Shown in pieces: positions 1 to 6,539 of a stretch of DNA of 15,605 bases. Position numbers and translations under genes: made by a program. The notes below the pieces were generated by a model. That model ran no database searches. It saw only the letters and a list, made by a program, of their open reading frames with translations, and was not told the origin of the DNA. This DNA is from JAFALX01 sp036378495 (lineage in GTDB: Bacteria; Chloroflexota; Dormibacteria; Aeolococcales; Aeolococcaceae): assembly GCA_036378495.1 (NCBI GenBank), contig DASUWI010000104.1, positions 1 through 15,605 on the forward strand, given 5' to 3'. Numbering within the stretch: the stretch's first letter is position 1; each line of letters starts with the position of its first letter.

Positions 1-106
1 TGCTCCGCATGCGAATGCGGCTCACGCTGGTGAGCGATGTCTCGGCGGCCGCGGCGAAGGTCGCCGTGATGAGCCCGACGACGAGCACGACGATCAGCGC
101 CGTCAT
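1..106 (-). CDS. CorC/HlyC-type CNNM membrane protein, N-terminal fragment
   Basis: The minus strand from an ATG at 106 reads 35 residues to the window edge. They begin with a hydrophobic stretch (MTALIVVLVVGLITATF) followed by AAAAETSLTSVSR, which resembles the N-terminal CNNM/DUF21 helix of the hemolysin-family CorC-like proteins (usual form AAAETALTAVSR). In that family this membrane domain is followed by CBS domains and a CorC_HlyC domain, and members are linked to divalent cation transport. Only the first helix is visible here, so the substrate cannot be judged. The gene is the last visible member of the glmU-prs operon, and its ATG overlaps the stop of a tiny upstream ORF (ATGA). No good ribosome binding site precedes it, so translational coupling is likely. 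Confidence 0.6.
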   Translation of the reverse strand, partial: MTALIVVLVVGLITATFAAAAETSLTSVSRIRMRS

Positions 107-180
107 CGCGGGCGCATCCGGCTGAGGAGCCGGCCGCAGGAGCAGGCGGCGCAGGTGCTCGGGGCGTCTGACGGCTTCAT
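103..180 (-). CDS. possible 25-residue cysteine-containing ORF between prs and the CorC-like gene
   Basis: A 25-codon ORF starts at an ATG (180-178) overlapping the TGA of prs and ends in a TGA overlapping the ATG of the CorC-like gene, so it is joined at both ends by ATGA. It holds a CxxCxC cluster (Cys10, Cys13, Cys15) and a basic tail. I recognise no family. It could be a real microprotein, a coupling ORF that carries ribosomes from prs to the next gene, or chance. The perfect ATGA junctions are the only positive evidence. Confidence 0.25.
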   Translation of the reverse strand: MKPSDAPSTCAACSCGRLLSRMRPR

Positions 181-1139
181 CGGAAGAGCTCGCTGACGCT
201 GCGCCCTTCGTGCACGCGCACGATCGCCTCGGCGATCAGCGGCGCGACGCTGAGGATGCGCAGCTTCGGTGCGTCGTCGAAGCTCCGGGGTCCGTTGGGG
301 AAGGGAATGGTGTCCGTGATGCATATCTCGTCGATGGGTGCGCGGTGGAGTCGGTCGAGTGCGCCGTCGGTCAGCACCCCGTGCGTGGCCACGCAGTCGA
401 CGGAGGTGGCGCCCTTGTCGCGCAGGGCGACGGCAGCGCTGGCCAGCGTCGACCCCGTGGAGATGAGGTCGTCGACGATCACGCATTTCATGCCCGCCAC
501 ATCACCGATGACGGTGCTCACCTCGACCGTGTCGTCGCGGGGACGGCGCTTGTCGATGATCGCGATCGGTGCCTCGAGGATGCGCGCCATGCGCCGGGCG
601 CGCGCCGCGCCGCCCGTGTCCGGTGACACGATGACGACGTCGTGTCCGTGACGCTCACGCACGCGCCGCGCCAGGATCTTGGTCGCGGTCAGCGCGTCGA
701 CGGGGATGTCGAAGAACCCCTGAATGGCCTCGGCGTGCAGGTCCACGCAGATCACACGATTGGCACCGGCGATCTCGATGGTGTTCGCCATCAGCTTGGC
801 GCTGATCGGATCGCGCGGCTGCGTCTTCTTCTCCTTGCGCTGGTACCCGTAGTACGGGATGACCGCGGTGATGCGCGTCGCCGACGCGCGTCGCAGCGCG
901 TCGAGGATGATGAACAGCTGGATCAGGTTGTCGGAGACGGGCGCGCACGTCGGCTGGATCAGAAAGACATCGTGGCCGCGCACCGACTCGCCGATCTTGG
1001 GATCGAACTCGCCGTCGGCGAAGCGCGTGATCTCCATCTCGCCGAGGCGGATGCCCATCTCCCGGGCGATGCGCTCGGCGAGCTCCGGGTTCGCCGTCCC
1101 GGAGAGCAGCATGAGCTCGCCGTACGTGCTGTCGGTCAC
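177..1139 (-). CDS. prs: ribose-phosphate pyrophosphokinase (PRPP synthase)
   Basis: Makes PRPP from ribose 5-phosphate and ATP in the cytoplasm, feeding purine, pyrimidine, histidine, tryptophan and NAD synthesis. The 320-residue product has the usual class I length. Visible motifs are the ATP-side loop YYGYQRKEKK (about 96-105) followed by RDPISAKL, the catalytic-histidine segment VDLHA (132-136), IQGFFDIPVD, VSPDTGG (171-177), the flexible-loop KRR (197-199) and the PRPP-binding loop VIVDDLISTGST (220-231). Translation starts at a GTG (1139-1137) that overlaps the glmU stop as GTGA, indicating coupling in a glmU-prs operon. Two segments differ from common bacterial forms: QRKEKK replaces ARQDRK/ARQDKK, and HAEAIQ replaces HADQIQ or HAGQIQ. 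The function is secure; effects of these changes on regulation are unknown. Confidence 0.96.
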   Translation of the reverse strand: MTDSTYGELMLLSGTANPELAERIAREMGIRLGEMEITRFADGEFDPKIGESVRGHDVFLIQPTCAPVSDNLIQLFIILDALRRASATRITAVIPYYGYQRKEKKTQPRDPISAKLMANTIEIAGANRVICVDLHAEAIQGFFDIPVDALTATKILARRVRERHGHDVVIVSPDTGGAARARRMARILEAPIAIIDKRRPRDDTVEVSTVIGDVAGMKCVIVDDLISTGSTLASAAVALRDKGATSVDCVATHGVLTDGALDRLHRAPIDEICITDTIPFPNGPRSFDDAPKLRILSVAPLIAEAIVRVHEGRSVSELFR

Positions 1140-2503
1140 GGGCCGGTCCTGCCCCGCCGCGCCACCCAGCCCTCGATGTTTCGCTGCCGGACGCGGCCGA
1201 TCCCCAGCGCACCCGGCGGGACGTCGGCGGTGATCACCGACCCGGCGGCGACGTACGCGCGGTCGCCGACGCGCACCGGCGCCACCAGTGTGGTATTGCT
1301 GCCGACAAAGACACCGTCGCCGATCGTGGTTCGATGCTTGTCGGTGCCGTCGTAGTTGCAGGTGACGGTTCCCGCGCCGATGTTCACGTCGCGGCCGACG
1401 TCGCTGTCGAGGACGCAGCTGAAGTGGTTGATGTGGGTGGCAGGGCCCACCGTGCTGTTTTTGACCTCAGCATGCGTCCCCAACTCTACCCCGGATCCCA
1501 GCACCGTATTCGCACGCACGCGGCAGTACGGACCCACGCGGACGTCGTCGCCGAGGATGCAATCCTCGAGGTGCGCGTCGGCGATCGTCGCCCGGTCGCC
1601 GGCCTGGACGCCGTCGAGCACTGCCCCGGGGCCGATCTGGCAGCCCGCGCCGAGCGCGGTGCCGCGGCGCAGGCTCGACATCGGGTGGATCACCGAATCC
1701 GGCCCCACCCGGACGCCGGCGTCGACGTACGTCGTGGCCGGGTCCTCGATGGTCACGCCGGCCAGCATCAGCCCGTCGAGCACGCGCCGGCGCAGCGCGG
1801 ACTCGGCCGCGGCCAGCTGGCGGCGATCGTTCACGCCGATCGCCTCGGCCGGATCCGCGGCCATGACGGCGACCACCGGGCCGCCCATGAGCTCGACCAC
1901 GTCGGTGAGGTAGTACTCGGACTGCGCGTTTGCCGTCGACAGATGGTCCAGCGCCGGCCAGAGCAACTCACCACTGAACACGTAGACGCCCGCGTTGCAC
2001 TCGAGCGACGGGACCACACCGGGCGGCAGATCGGCCGCCTCGACGATGCGCAGGACGGTGCCGTCGGTGTGGCGCTCGATCCGGCCCATGCCCGAGGGAT
2101 CGGTGGGGACCGCCGTCAGGATCGCGCTGGCGCTCTTGGCGATCGCCTGGGCCTGCAGGAGGCGGTGCAGGGTCTCGGGACGGACGAGGGGCACGTCCGC
2201 GCTGAGCACCAGCACCGGGCCGGAGCGGCGCAGCTCCACCGGGACGCTTCGCAGCGCGTCGCCGGTGCCCCGCGGCGCCGGCTGCACCACGCAGTCGGCC
2301 TGGCCGTCCAGGAGCGCCGGCACCTGCGGCTGGGCCGGGTTCACCACCACCACGGGCTTGGCGCGCGCCACAGCGGTCGCGGTGTCAACGGCGTGCAGGA
2401 GAATCGGCCGGCCGCCGAGAGGGTGAAGGACTTTGGGTAGGGTGCTGCGCATCCGCGTCCCCTGCCCGGCGGCGAGGATCACCACCAGGGGTCCGTCAGC
2501 CAT
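1136..2503 (-). CDS. glmU: bifunctional UDP-N-acetylglucosamine pyrophosphorylase / glucosamine-1-phosphate N-acetyltransferase
   Basis: Performs the last two steps of UDP-GlcNAc synthesis for peptidoglycan and other glycans: acetylation of glucosamine 1-phosphate, then uridylylation. The 455-residue product matches the usual length (about 456). The N-terminal uridylyltransferase domain has LAAGQGTRM (10-18), LPKVLHPLGG (22-31), PRGTGDA (78-83) and SADVPL (101-106). The C-terminal left-handed beta-helix has repeated V/I-G-x-x hexapeptides and conserved R330, K348, H360, NYDG (383-386) and K389. The residue matching E. coli Tyr366 is Cys363 (HFSCVLD instead of HLTYLGD), a notable active-site change. 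I chose the ATG at 2503 because VVILAAGQGTRM should lie near the N-terminus; the open frame runs further upstream but adds non-homologous residues. The gene diverges from the alpha/beta hydrolase. Confidence 0.96.
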   Translation of the reverse strand: MADGPLVVILAAGQGTRMRSTLPKVLHPLGGRPILLHAVDTATAVARAKPVVVVNPAQPQVPALLDGQADCVVQPAPRGTGDALRSVPVELRRSGPVLVLSADVPLVRPETLHRLLQAQAIAKSASAILTAVPTDPSGMGRIERHTDGTVLRIVEAADLPPGVVPSLECNAGVYVFSGELLWPALDHLSTANAQSEYYLTDVVELMGGPVVAVMAADPAEAIGVNDRRQLAAAESALRRRVLDGLMLAGVTIEDPATTYVDAGVRVGPDSVIHPMSSLRRGTALGAGCQIGPGAVLDGVQAGDRATIADAHLEDCILGDDVRVGPYCRVRANTVLGSGVELGTHAEVKNSTVGPATHINHFSCVLDSDVGRDVNIGAGTVTCNYDGTDKHRTTIGDGVFVGSNTTLVAPVRVGDRAYVAAGSVITADVPPGALGIGRVRQRNIEGWVARRGRTGP

Positions 2504-2511
2504 GTGGTTTG

Positions 2512-2517
2512 AGTATA
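2512..2517 (-). promoter_or_regulatory. -10 element of the glmU-prs operon, near-leaderless
   Basis: On the minus strand TATACT lies 8 nt before the glmU ATG, with no Shine-Dalgarno sequence between them (CAAACCAC). A transcript started at the normal distance would begin at or within a few bases of the start codon. No clear -35 hexamer is visible. Confidence 0.45.
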
Positions 2518-2591
2518 CGGACGCCTTCGGACGGCCTTCTCCGCTTGCGCAGGTGACGCGGACGTACCAGGACAACGCGCCAAGCGGCTCG

Positions 2592-2597
2592 TACGAT
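2592..2597 (+). promoter_or_regulatory. -10 element of the alpha/beta hydrolase gene, probably leaderless
   Basis: TACGAT sits 6 nt before the ATG at 2604. A weak -35 (AGGACA) lies 17 nt upstream. The geometry places transcription initiation at the start codon. The intervening GGGGCG is too close to the ATG to act as a normal ribosome binding site. Confidence 0.35.
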
Positions 2598-2603
2598 GGG
2601 GCG

Positions 2604-3524
2604 ATGCGATCGTTCACCGTCGACATCGGCGGCCCGGTGTTCGTGGCCGACTACGGCGGCACGGGTCCCAACGTGGTGCTGCTGCACGGGCTGGGCGGGT
2701 CGCATCTCAACTGGATGTCGGTGGGATCCGAGCTGGCCAAGACGTTTCGCGTGCTCGCGCCGGATCTGCCCGGGTTCGGCTGGACCCCGAGTGCCGGCCG
2801 CCAGGCCTCGATCGCGGCAAACGTCCGCCTGGTGGAGGAGCTGATCCGCGGGCTCGAGGGCGGACCGACGCTGCTGATGGGCAACTCGATGGGCGGCCTC
2901 ATCGCGCTCGGCGTCGCCGCGGGGCGCTCGGACCTGCTCTCGGGGCTCGTGCTCATCGACCCGGCGCTGCCCGTCCCGCCCGCCGAGCTGCTCCGCTTGG
3001 ATCCTGTTGCGTTCCGCTTCGTCGCCGCCTACGTGCTGCCCCGATTCGGTGAGTACCTCTTCAGCCGCACGGCGGTGGCGCTCGGGCCCGAGGGCCTGGT
3101 GCGCAGCACGCTCGCCCGCTGCACCGTGGACTGGCGGCGTGTCGACGCGCACATGGTGCGGGCGATGATCGACCTGGAACGCGCTCGCTTCGAGAAGCCC
3201 AACTGGCACGAGGCGGTGCTGGAGGGAACCCGCTCGATCGTGCAGACGCTGATGGCGCGCAAGCATGTGCAGCGCTGGATCCGGTCCGTCTCGGCGCCGA
3301 CGCTGCTGATGCACGGCGCCAAGGACGGCATCGTGCGCGTGAGCGCGTCGCGAGCTGCGTCCGACATCCGGCCCGACTGGGAGTACGTCGAGTTCGTCGA
3401 CGCCGGACACGTGCCGATGATGGAGATCCCGGCCGCGTTTCTCGAGTCGGTCGACGACTGGCTCGCGGGGGTCACCGAGCTGCGGCCGTTCGTCGCGTCT
3501 GACGGCACCGCCGCGACCGCCTGA
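2604..3524 (+). CDS. alpha/beta hydrolase
   Basis: A 306-residue alpha/beta-hydrolase-fold enzyme, cytoplasmic by absence of a signal peptide. The oxyanion region is LLHGLGGSHLNW (about 26-37), followed by LAPDLPGFG (51-59). The nucleophile elbow is GNSMGG (Ser95). The acid is likely Asp241 in MHGAKDGIV, and the catalytic histidine is His269 in DAGHVPMMEIP. This layout is shared by esterases, C-C bond hydrolases, haloperoxidase-like and epoxide-hydrolase-like members, so the substrate cannot be named. The ATG at 2604 was chosen because the protein then starts a few residues before the first core strand; the open frame continues upstream into DNA of the glmU promoter. The gene is divergent from glmU and convergent with the lipoprotein esterase, 15 nt away. 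Confidence 0.85.
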   Translation: MRSFTVDIGGPVFVADYGGTGPNVVLLHGLGGSHLNWMSVGSELAKTFRVLAPDLPGFGWTPSAGRQASIAANVRLVEELIRGLEGGPTLLMGNSMGGLIALGVAAGRSDLLSGLVLIDPALPVPPAELLRLDPVAFRFVAAYVLPRFGEYLFSRTAVALGPEGLVRSTLARCTVDWRRVDAHMVRAMIDLERARFEKPNWHEAVLEGTRSIVQTLMARKHVQRWIRSVSAPTLLMHGAKDGIVRVSASRAASDIRPDWEYVEFVDAGHVPMMEIPAAFLESVDDWLAGVTELRPFVASDGTAATA

Positions 3525-3539
3525 TCGCGTTCGCGGAGG

Positions 3540-4436
3540 TCAGCGCACGCGCGCGAAGAAGTCGGCGATGACCTTGCTGGCGTCGATGGCGCCGTCTGCG
3601 GGTCCGAAACCGGGCGCGTACCAGGTGTGGCCGGCACCCGTGATCGTCTGCAGCTGAACGGTTGCGCCGCCGGCGCAGCCGTGCCATTGCGTCACGGTCA
3701 CCGGTCCGGTCGTGCTGCTGGATGGAGTCGCGCCGCAGGAGTCGAGCTGTGCCCAGCGGCTCGTGACCGACGTCGCGGACGGCACGATCGCATCGCTGGC
3801 CGATGCGCCGGGGAGCAGGTGACCACCCTGGTAGGGCACCTCGCCGTCGTGGGTGCCATTGATGGCGAGCACCGAGGTGGGCCGGCGCGGGTGGCAGTCG
3901 TCGGTGAGCAGCATCGTGCCCGCCACGGGCGCAATCGCGGCGATGGGAACCGTCCCCTGGCAGGCGAAGCGGTACGCCATGATCGCGCCCGACGAGAAGC
4001 CGGTGACGAACACGCGCCGCGAGTCGATGGCGAAGCTGCGTTCGAGCTGCGGGATCAGCGCGTTGAGGAAGGCGATGTCATCGATCCCCAGCGTGGGCGC
4101 GGGCTCGCAGCAGAAGCCGCCGTTCCAGCTGCGTTCGACGCCATCGGGGTAGACGGCGATGAAGCCGTCGGCGTCGGCGTTGTTGTCGAACTCGGTGGTC
4201 TGCACCATCTCGTCGCCGGTGCTGCCGTTGCCGTGCAGGATGAGGACCAGCGGCGCCGGCGTGTGCGGATCCACCGTGCCCGGGCGGTACACGCGATACG
4301 TGCGCTGCTGGCCGGCGACGCTGAGCTGCCCGTGGGCCTGGAGCGGAGCTCCGGGAGCGGCGGGCGGTGACGCGCTCGAGGAGCCGCCGCACGCTGCGAG
4401 GGCCGCGAGCGGAACCAGGGCAGCAAGTCTGCGCAT
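3540..4436 (-). CDS. secreted lipoprotein esterase of the LpqC / PHB-depolymerase-like family
   Basis: A 298-residue exported alpha/beta hydrolase. The N-terminus is a lipoprotein signal peptide: MRR, a hydrophobic core, and a lipobox LAAC with Cys16 as the lipidated residue, followed by a Ser/Pro/Ala-rich linker. The catalytic domain starts near residue 35, with LILHGNGSTGDEM (65-77), the nucleophile elbow GFSSG (Ser148), an acid at Asp197 (NGTHD) and the histidine in GAGHTWY (His270). Several cysteines (109, 110, 159, 181, 234, 254) fit disulphides outside the cell. This pattern is that of poly(3-hydroxybutyrate) depolymerase, feruloyl esterase and mycobacterial LpqC relatives; the substrate is unknown. 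The start at 4436 is fixed by the signal peptide. The open frame further upstream runs through the divergent tRNA gene and is not coding. Confidence 0.85.
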   Translation of the reverse strand: MRRLAALVPLAALAACGGSSSASPPAAPGAPLQAHGQLSVAGQQRTYRVYRPGTVDPHTPAPLVLILHGNGSTGDEMVQTTEFDNNADADGFIAVYPDGVERSWNGGFCCEPAPTLGIDDIAFLNALIPQLERSFAIDSRRVFVTGFSSGAIMAYRFACQGTVPIAAIAPVAGTMLLTDDCHPRRPTSVLAINGTHDGEVPYQGGHLLPGASASDAIVPSATSVTSRWAQLDSCGATPSSSTTGPVTVTQWHGCAGGATVQLQTITGAGHTWYAPGFGPADGAIDASKVIADFFARVR

Positions 4437-4451
4437 GCTGGTGGTGCAGGG

Positions 4452-4457
4452 TACGCT
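4452..4457 (+). promoter_or_regulatory. possible -10 element for tRNA-Gln
   Basis: TACGCT lies 8 nt before the mature tRNA 5' end. The same hexamer lies 6 nt before the selenocysteine tRNA (12336-12341). No convincing -35 is visible, so this is tentative. Confidence 0.25.
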
Positions 4458-4465
4458 CGCGGGTG

Positions 4466-4540
4466 TGGGGAGTCGCCAAGTGGTAAGGCAGCGGACTTTG
4501 GATCCGCCATTCGAAGGTTCGAGTCCTTCCTCCCCAGCCA
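4466..4540 (+). tRNA. tRNA-Gln (anticodon TTG), 3' CCA encoded
   Basis: A cloverleaf can be drawn by hand. The acceptor stem TGGGGAG pairs with CTCCCCA. The anticodon arm is GCGGA-CTTTGGA-TCCGC with anticodon TTG, which reads CAA and CAG glutamine codons. The T arm contains GGTTCGAGTCC. The discriminator is G and CCA is encoded at 4538-4540. The divergent esterase gene starts only 29 nt upstream. The last eight bases plus the next five recur exactly at 6692-6704. Confidence 0.95.
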
Positions 4541-4545
4541 ATCTC
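4533..4545. repeat. direct repeat copy 1 at the tRNA-Gln 3' end (possible att site)
   Basis: CCCAGCCAATCTC spans the last eight bases of tRNA-Gln, including the encoded CCA, and the next five bases. The identical 13-mer occurs at 6692-6704. Confidence 0.45.
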
Positions 4546-4561
4546 CGTATTCGAACCGGCG

Positions 4562-4603
4562 CGAAGAAAAAAGAACGCCAAGAGCTCTCTAACACCCTGT
4601 TAG
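4562..4603 (-). terminator. rho-independent-type terminator of the DUF1330-SDR operon
   Basis: Reading the minus strand, CTAACA-GGG-TGTTAG forms a perfect 6-bp hairpin overlapping the SDR stop codon. It is followed by the self-complementary AGAGCTCT and then a T-rich run (TTCTTTTTTCTT). The T-run is separated from the first stem by a spacer, so the layout is not textbook. Confidence 0.5.
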
Positions 4604-5523
4604 GTGATGAAGCGGTGGATGGCCTCGTTGGCTTGGTCCTGAAAGGACGGGTTGGCTAGGTCGGGGAAGATGTTCGCCTGGTCGACCATGGGACCCGTCA
4701 ATTTCTTGGCTGCACTGGCGTAGAACACGCCACTCGATAGCTTCGGATCGGTGACAGCGTCGACGAGTCGCTTCGCACCGACTTCAAGATCGTGGGAAAT
4801 TCCGAGGTGGGGCATGATGTGTTTGGCCACAAAGCGCATTGGTGGCGCCGCGCCAGCGGCCGCTTCGGTGCCAGTGGTGTTGCCAGGGCTCACAGTGACA
4901 AAGCGGAGGTCGGGGTGTTGGCGCGCCAGGTGGCCCATCCATAGGGCCCCGATGTACTTGACCTGACCGAAGGCGAGGTTCCGGTTGAAATTTCTGTCAG
5001 CGAAGTAGCTGCCATCGATGACGGTGGCGAGTTCGTCGGCAGAGGTTGAAACGAAGGTCGGCCGTTTGAACCCCAACCTCGGAATTCCCCTGGCTGCTTC
5101 ACTTGCGGCGAACACCGCTACCTCGCCCAGCCGGTTCTGCATCAGGAGCCCTTCGAGGAGAACGGCGTGACCGAGGACGTTCGTTGCGAACAGTTTGGTG
5201 ACCCCGTCAGCGGTCAATTCCATCAAGGTCTTGTTGCCGATTACACCAGCGTTCATGACCAGCGCGTCGAGGGATCCGTTGATGGCCGCTAGAGCAGCGC
5301 GGACCGAACCAAGATCGGCCACGTCCATGAGAACGATGTCGAAGATCTGTCGGCCGGTGACGGCTTCGAGGTCGGCCTTTGCTGTTGCCGCTCGATCTTG
5401 GTTCCGGCACGCCAAGTAGATGCGGTTGATCTCAGGACGTAGCGCCAGCTGCCGGGCCACATCCTTGCCGATCCCGACATTGGCGCCGGTGATGAGTACG
5501 GTCTCTCCTGGGGGGGTGCTCAC
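4600..5523 (-). CDS. SDR-family oxidoreductase with the catalytic tyrosine position changed to phenylalanine
   Basis: A 307-residue short-chain dehydrogenase/reductase fold. The nucleotide-binding motif is TGANVGIG (12-19). MDVADL (66-71), MNAGV (90-94) and ATNVLGH (113-119) follow the classical order, with a likely active-site serine at Ser141 (FAASEAARG). The YxxxK motif reads FGQVK: Phe185 replaces tyrosine and Lys189 is kept. VSPGNTTGTE (211-220) is the usual PG motif. Overall it resembles protochlorophyllide-reductase-like SDRs. The start is a GTG with GAGGGGG upstream. It follows the DUF1330 gene by 12 nt in one operon, facing a TetR regulator. GC content is visibly lower than in neighbouring genes, suggesting transfer. 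It may be non-redox, or use another acid. Confidence 0.82.
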   Translation of the reverse strand: MSTPPGETVLITGANVGIGKDVARQLALRPEINRIYLACRNQDRAATAKADLEAVTGRQIFDIVLMDVADLGSVRAALAAINGSLDALVMNAGVIGNKTLMELTADGVTKLFATNVLGHAVLLEGLLMQNRLGEVAVFAASEAARGIPRLGFKRPTFVSTSADELATVIDGSYFADRNFNRNLAFGQVKYIGALWMGHLARQHPDLRFVTVSPGNTTGTEAAAGAAPPMRFVAKHIMPHLGISHDLEVGAKRLVDAVTDPKLSSGVFYASAAKKLTGPMVDQANIFPDLANPSFQDQANEAIHRFIT

Positions 5524-5535
5524 TCGGATTCCCCC

Positions 5536-5841
5536 TCAGCTTCCTGTCGGCGCAGCGAGGCCGTCGAGCAAGCTGAAACGGGCATCCATCGCGACACCCC
5601 GGACTTCGATCAGCTGCTGATATTCAGGCGAGTTGTACCAACCGAGTGCCGTCTCGCGGTCCGGAAACCGCACGAGTACCCCTGAAGTGAGCGAGCCATC
5701 ACCGTCCAGGACCTCCCACGGGCCGCCGGCGAACGGCTCGCCTCCGTGCTCTGTGGCTGTCTGCCCAGCAATGGGCGCGTATTTCTCACGGTACGTTTCT
5801 GAGTCCTTGACTGTGAATTCGACAATTACGTATGCGCTCAT
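5536..5841 (-). CDS. DUF1330 family small protein
   Basis: A 101-residue cytoplasmic protein with a dimeric ferredoxin-like alpha/beta-barrel signature. It starts MSAYVIVEFTVKD and contains YREKYAPIAGQT, FAGGPWEVLDG, VLVRFPDRETALGWYNSPEYQQL, the pattern of DUF1330. No enzymatic role is established for this family; its fold resembles small monooxygenases and ABM-type proteins. The ATG at 5841 is preceded by a strong AAAGGAG six bases upstream, which decides the start over an in-frame upstream ATG at 5880. It is the first gene of a two-gene operon with the SDR oxidoreductase and diverges from the TetR gene, across two operator-like palindromes. Confidence 0.85.
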   Translation of the reverse strand: MSAYVIVEFTVKDSETYREKYAPIAGQTATEHGGEPFAGGPWEVLDGDGSLTSGVLVRFPDRETALGWYNSPEYQQLIEVRGVAMDARFSLLDGLAAPTGS

Positions 5842-5863
5842 GCGGCTCTCCTTTCGTCGAAAA

Positions 5864-5879
5864 TGGGTTGTGCGTCCCA
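5864..5879. promoter_or_regulatory. operator-like site 1, probably for the TetR regulator
   Basis: TGGGTTGTGCGTCCCA is an imperfect inverted repeat. It shares its left half (AATGGGTTGT on the wider context) with site 2, placed 34 bp away centre to centre. It overlaps the -10 end and start region of the DUF1330-SDR promoter, a position that would block transcription. Confidence 0.55.
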
Positions 5880-5908
5880 CTGTAGCAGCCCCCGGAATGG
5901 GTTGTCAA
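5879..5908 (-). promoter_or_regulatory. promoter of the DUF1330-SDR operon
   Basis: On the minus strand TTGACA (5908-5903) is followed after 18 nt by TACAGT (5884-5879). It is the best sigma-70-like promoter in the window and is enclosed by the two operator-like palindromes. Confidence 0.6.
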
Positions 5909-5913
5909 ACCCA
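5898..5913. promoter_or_regulatory. operator-like site 2, probably for the TetR regulator
   Basis: TGGGTTGTCAAACCCA is a perfect inverted repeat with 6-bp arms and a 4-nt centre. It fully contains the -35 (TTGACA, minus strand) of the DUF1330 promoter, and covers where the -35 of the TetR promoter should lie. One bound dimer pair could therefore repress both directions. Confidence 0.65.
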
Positions 5914-5921
5914 GGTTCTGC

Positions 5922-5927
5922 TAACAT
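5922..5927 (+). promoter_or_regulatory. -10 element of the TetR gene, probably leaderless
   Basis: TAACAT ends 6 nt before the ATG at 5934, and no ribosome binding site precedes the ATG (CGGTGC). Transcription would begin at the start codon. The -35 region would fall in operator-like site 2. Confidence 0.4.
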
Positions 5928-5933
5928 CGGTGC

Positions 5934-6539
5934 ATGGTCAACGAGACGAGTGACCGGCCGAGACTCACTCCCAAGGGAGCGCGTACAAGGGCACGAATAC
6001 TGGAGGAAGCCGCCGCCCTGATCCATGAGCGCGGGGTGGTCGGCACGACCTTGGAAGACGTCCGGGAGGCGGCACAAGTCAGCGGCTCTCAGATGTACCA
6101 CTACTTCGCCGACAAGAACGAGCTGGTGCAGGCCGTCATCGACTACCAGGCCGACGGCATCGTCCATCGCCAGCGGAAAGCGCTCGGCAGCGCGAACGGC
6201 GTCGAAGCCTGGCGGAACATGGTGGTCACCGCAGCGAGGCGCACCAAAGCAAAGGGGGGCTGCCAGCTTGGTTCGCTCGTTAGTCAACTCGCCGAGAGTG
6301 ACCCCGAGGCCCGAGCGCACATCGCGGCAGGGTTCGATCGGTGGGCAGACGCTCTAAGCGCGGGACTCAGATCCCTTCATGCCGACGGCAAACTCCGGTC
6401 CGGCGTGGATCCGGACGACCTGGCCACTACTCTGCTCGCCGCGCTCGAAGGAGGGCTCCTACTCGGTCAGGTACGCCGGAGTTCCCGCCCGATCGAAACT
6501 GCGGTCGATACCCTCCTCGCCCTTGCCATCCGCAGCTGA
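5934..6539 (+). CDS. TetR family transcriptional regulator (LmrA/YxaF-like C-terminus)
   Basis: A 201-residue repressor. The N-terminal helix-turn-helix covers about residues 15-62: TRARILEEAAALIHERG, then TTLEDVREAAQVSGSQMYHYFADKNELV, the typical TetR recognition helix and YHYF block. The ligand domain has GGCQLGSLVSQLAE (108-121), characteristic of the LmrA/YxaF branch, and ends with a predicted dimer helix (LATTLLAALEGGLLLGQ). It is divergent from the DUF1330-SDR operon, and two related palindromes lie in the 92-bp gap, so it most likely represses that operon and itself, with relief by an unknown small molecule. Its start is an ATG lacking a ribosome binding site but with a -10 six bases upstream. 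Confidence 0.9.
   Translation: MVNETSDRPRLTPKGARTRARILEEAAALIHERGVVGTTLEDVREAAQVSGSQMYHYFADKNELVQAVIDYQADGIVHRQRKALGSANGVEAWRNMVVTAARRTKAKGGCQLGSLVSQLAESDPEARAHIAAGFDRWADALSAGLRSLHADGKLRSGVDPDDLATTLLAALEGGLLLGQVRRSSRPIETAVDTLLALAIRS

Noticed and set aside
4437..4595. Upstream extension of the lipoprotein esterase through the tRNA gene
   Set aside because: The extension is a reverse-strand translation of tRNA-Gln, and the lipoprotein signal peptide fixes the start at 4436.
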